NCBI RefSeq assembly: GCF_040939455.1
Contig: NC_134109.1
Location: 76,505,001-76,569,000, forward strand
Reading direction: 5' to 3'
Source: Microcebus murinus
Taxonomy: Eukaryota > Chordata > Mammalia > Primates > Cheirogaleidae
Length of the DNA: 64,000 bases
The notes below the pieces were generated by a model that saw only the letters and a list, made by a program, of their open reading frames with translations, made no database searches and had not been told where the DNA came from. Shown in pieces: positions 63,437-64,000 of this stretch (positions are counted from its first letter, which is position 1; every line of letters starts with the position of its first letter). The translations under genes and the position numbers were made by a program.

Positions 63437-64000
63437 CAGCCATTAACTAGGAGTACATTAACCACTTGGGATTATTTCAAACTAAAAGGCCATTTACTGG
63501 ATCCATCTGACCTCTGATTTGTGAATCAGTTTTTTAAAAACAGCATCAACCACAGACTTGTAAAGTTTGCAAAAACTGCCGACAGACCCAAATATGTTAA
63601 AGGCTGTAATCTCTTAAAAGGAGTTGGTTGATTTTCCTGTTGCCCCTCCTATCAACTTTAACCTCCAACCTTCTCCAGCATGTATCACTACAAATAAAAC
63701 TGCTGAGGTTTGACAAGAGGATATAAAGTCACTAGGCCGTCGCACAGAGATGGCCACATGATTTTCTTCAACCTGAAACCAATGCTCTGTGAGTTGGGCT
63801 TTTCAATAGGAAGTTATAAACACTCACTCATATCACTTTAAGTTTTAATAATTACTGTTCCCCCCCAAAAAATCCCCAGAAATATACATATTAAATGATG
63901 TTTGACAACTGGAATTTGGTGGTTTTGTTATTGGTTGTCTTTGACCATTAACTTGGATTTCTGTTCTTAATTTCAATGTATACGATTTCAAGCAAGCAGC

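Larger units (their letters stand above)
27005..64000 (+). other. CDIN1: CDIN1 intron, at least 37 kb, continues past the window
   Basis: A consensus GTAAGG donor opens it, and no matching acceptor plus terminal CDIN1 exon was found before 64000. In human this is also a very long intron, as I recall. Named repeats are listed separately. I see nothing identifiable in 29130-30500, 31100-33560, 33770-34480, 37620-39100, 40000-43800, 43860-50260, 50830-52230, 54300-56000, 59080-60690 and 61140-62760 beyond short low-complexity tracts. The 44.2-50.3 kb part is notably repeat-poor. Open reading frames of 60-130 codons here have no recognisable domains and no coding context. Confidence 0.85.

Overview
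The window looks like primate genomic DNA, AT-rich and poor in CpG, with Alu/7SL-derived repeats, ancient MIR, L2, L1 and MaLR elements, and exons joined by GT-AG introns. The Alu-type repeat near 6.8 kb has a variant body ('gaggttgctgtgagcta') that I associate with strepsirrhine primates (lemurs, lorises, galagos). That placement is inference and has not been searched.

The only protein-coding gene I can support is the internal part of CDIN1 (C15orf41, CDAN1-interacting nuclease 1) on the + strand. Five exons are visible at 10222-10301, 10663-10712, 15140-15207, 26235-26300 and 26899-27004. Every junction is GT-AG, and the five splice in frame into one uninterrupted 370-nt piece. By human numbering, recalled from memory, this is about residues 116 to 239 of 281. 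It carries the core of the PD-(D/E)XK nuclease fold: TPD in the fourth visible exon and ExK in the fifth. The 5' exons lie upstream of the window. The terminal exon lies beyond position 64000, so everything from 27005 onward is one large intron.

Layout: 1-10221 is an intron with MIR, hAT and L1 remnants and microsatellites. 10222-27004 is the exon-bearing core. 27005-34480 is an intron with a dimeric Alu, MIR and L2. 34486-37600 is an old, inverted L1 ORF2/3' fragment. 38-44 kb is sparse intron with MIR and L2. About 44.2-50.9 kb is AT-rich and nearly free of recognisable repeats, and it contains a diverged tandem duplication. 51-54.3 kb holds L2 sequence split by an Alu fragment. 54.3-64 kb holds an MLT1-type LTR with clean 5-bp target duplications, a second hAT element, L2 and MIR.

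No new multigene system is visible. The points most worth a second look are the Cys/His-rich segment of the CDIN1 nuclease, the repeat-poor intronic block as a candidate regulatory region (the human neighbour is MEIS2), the tandem duplication at 50.3-50.8 kb, and several perfect inverted repeats.
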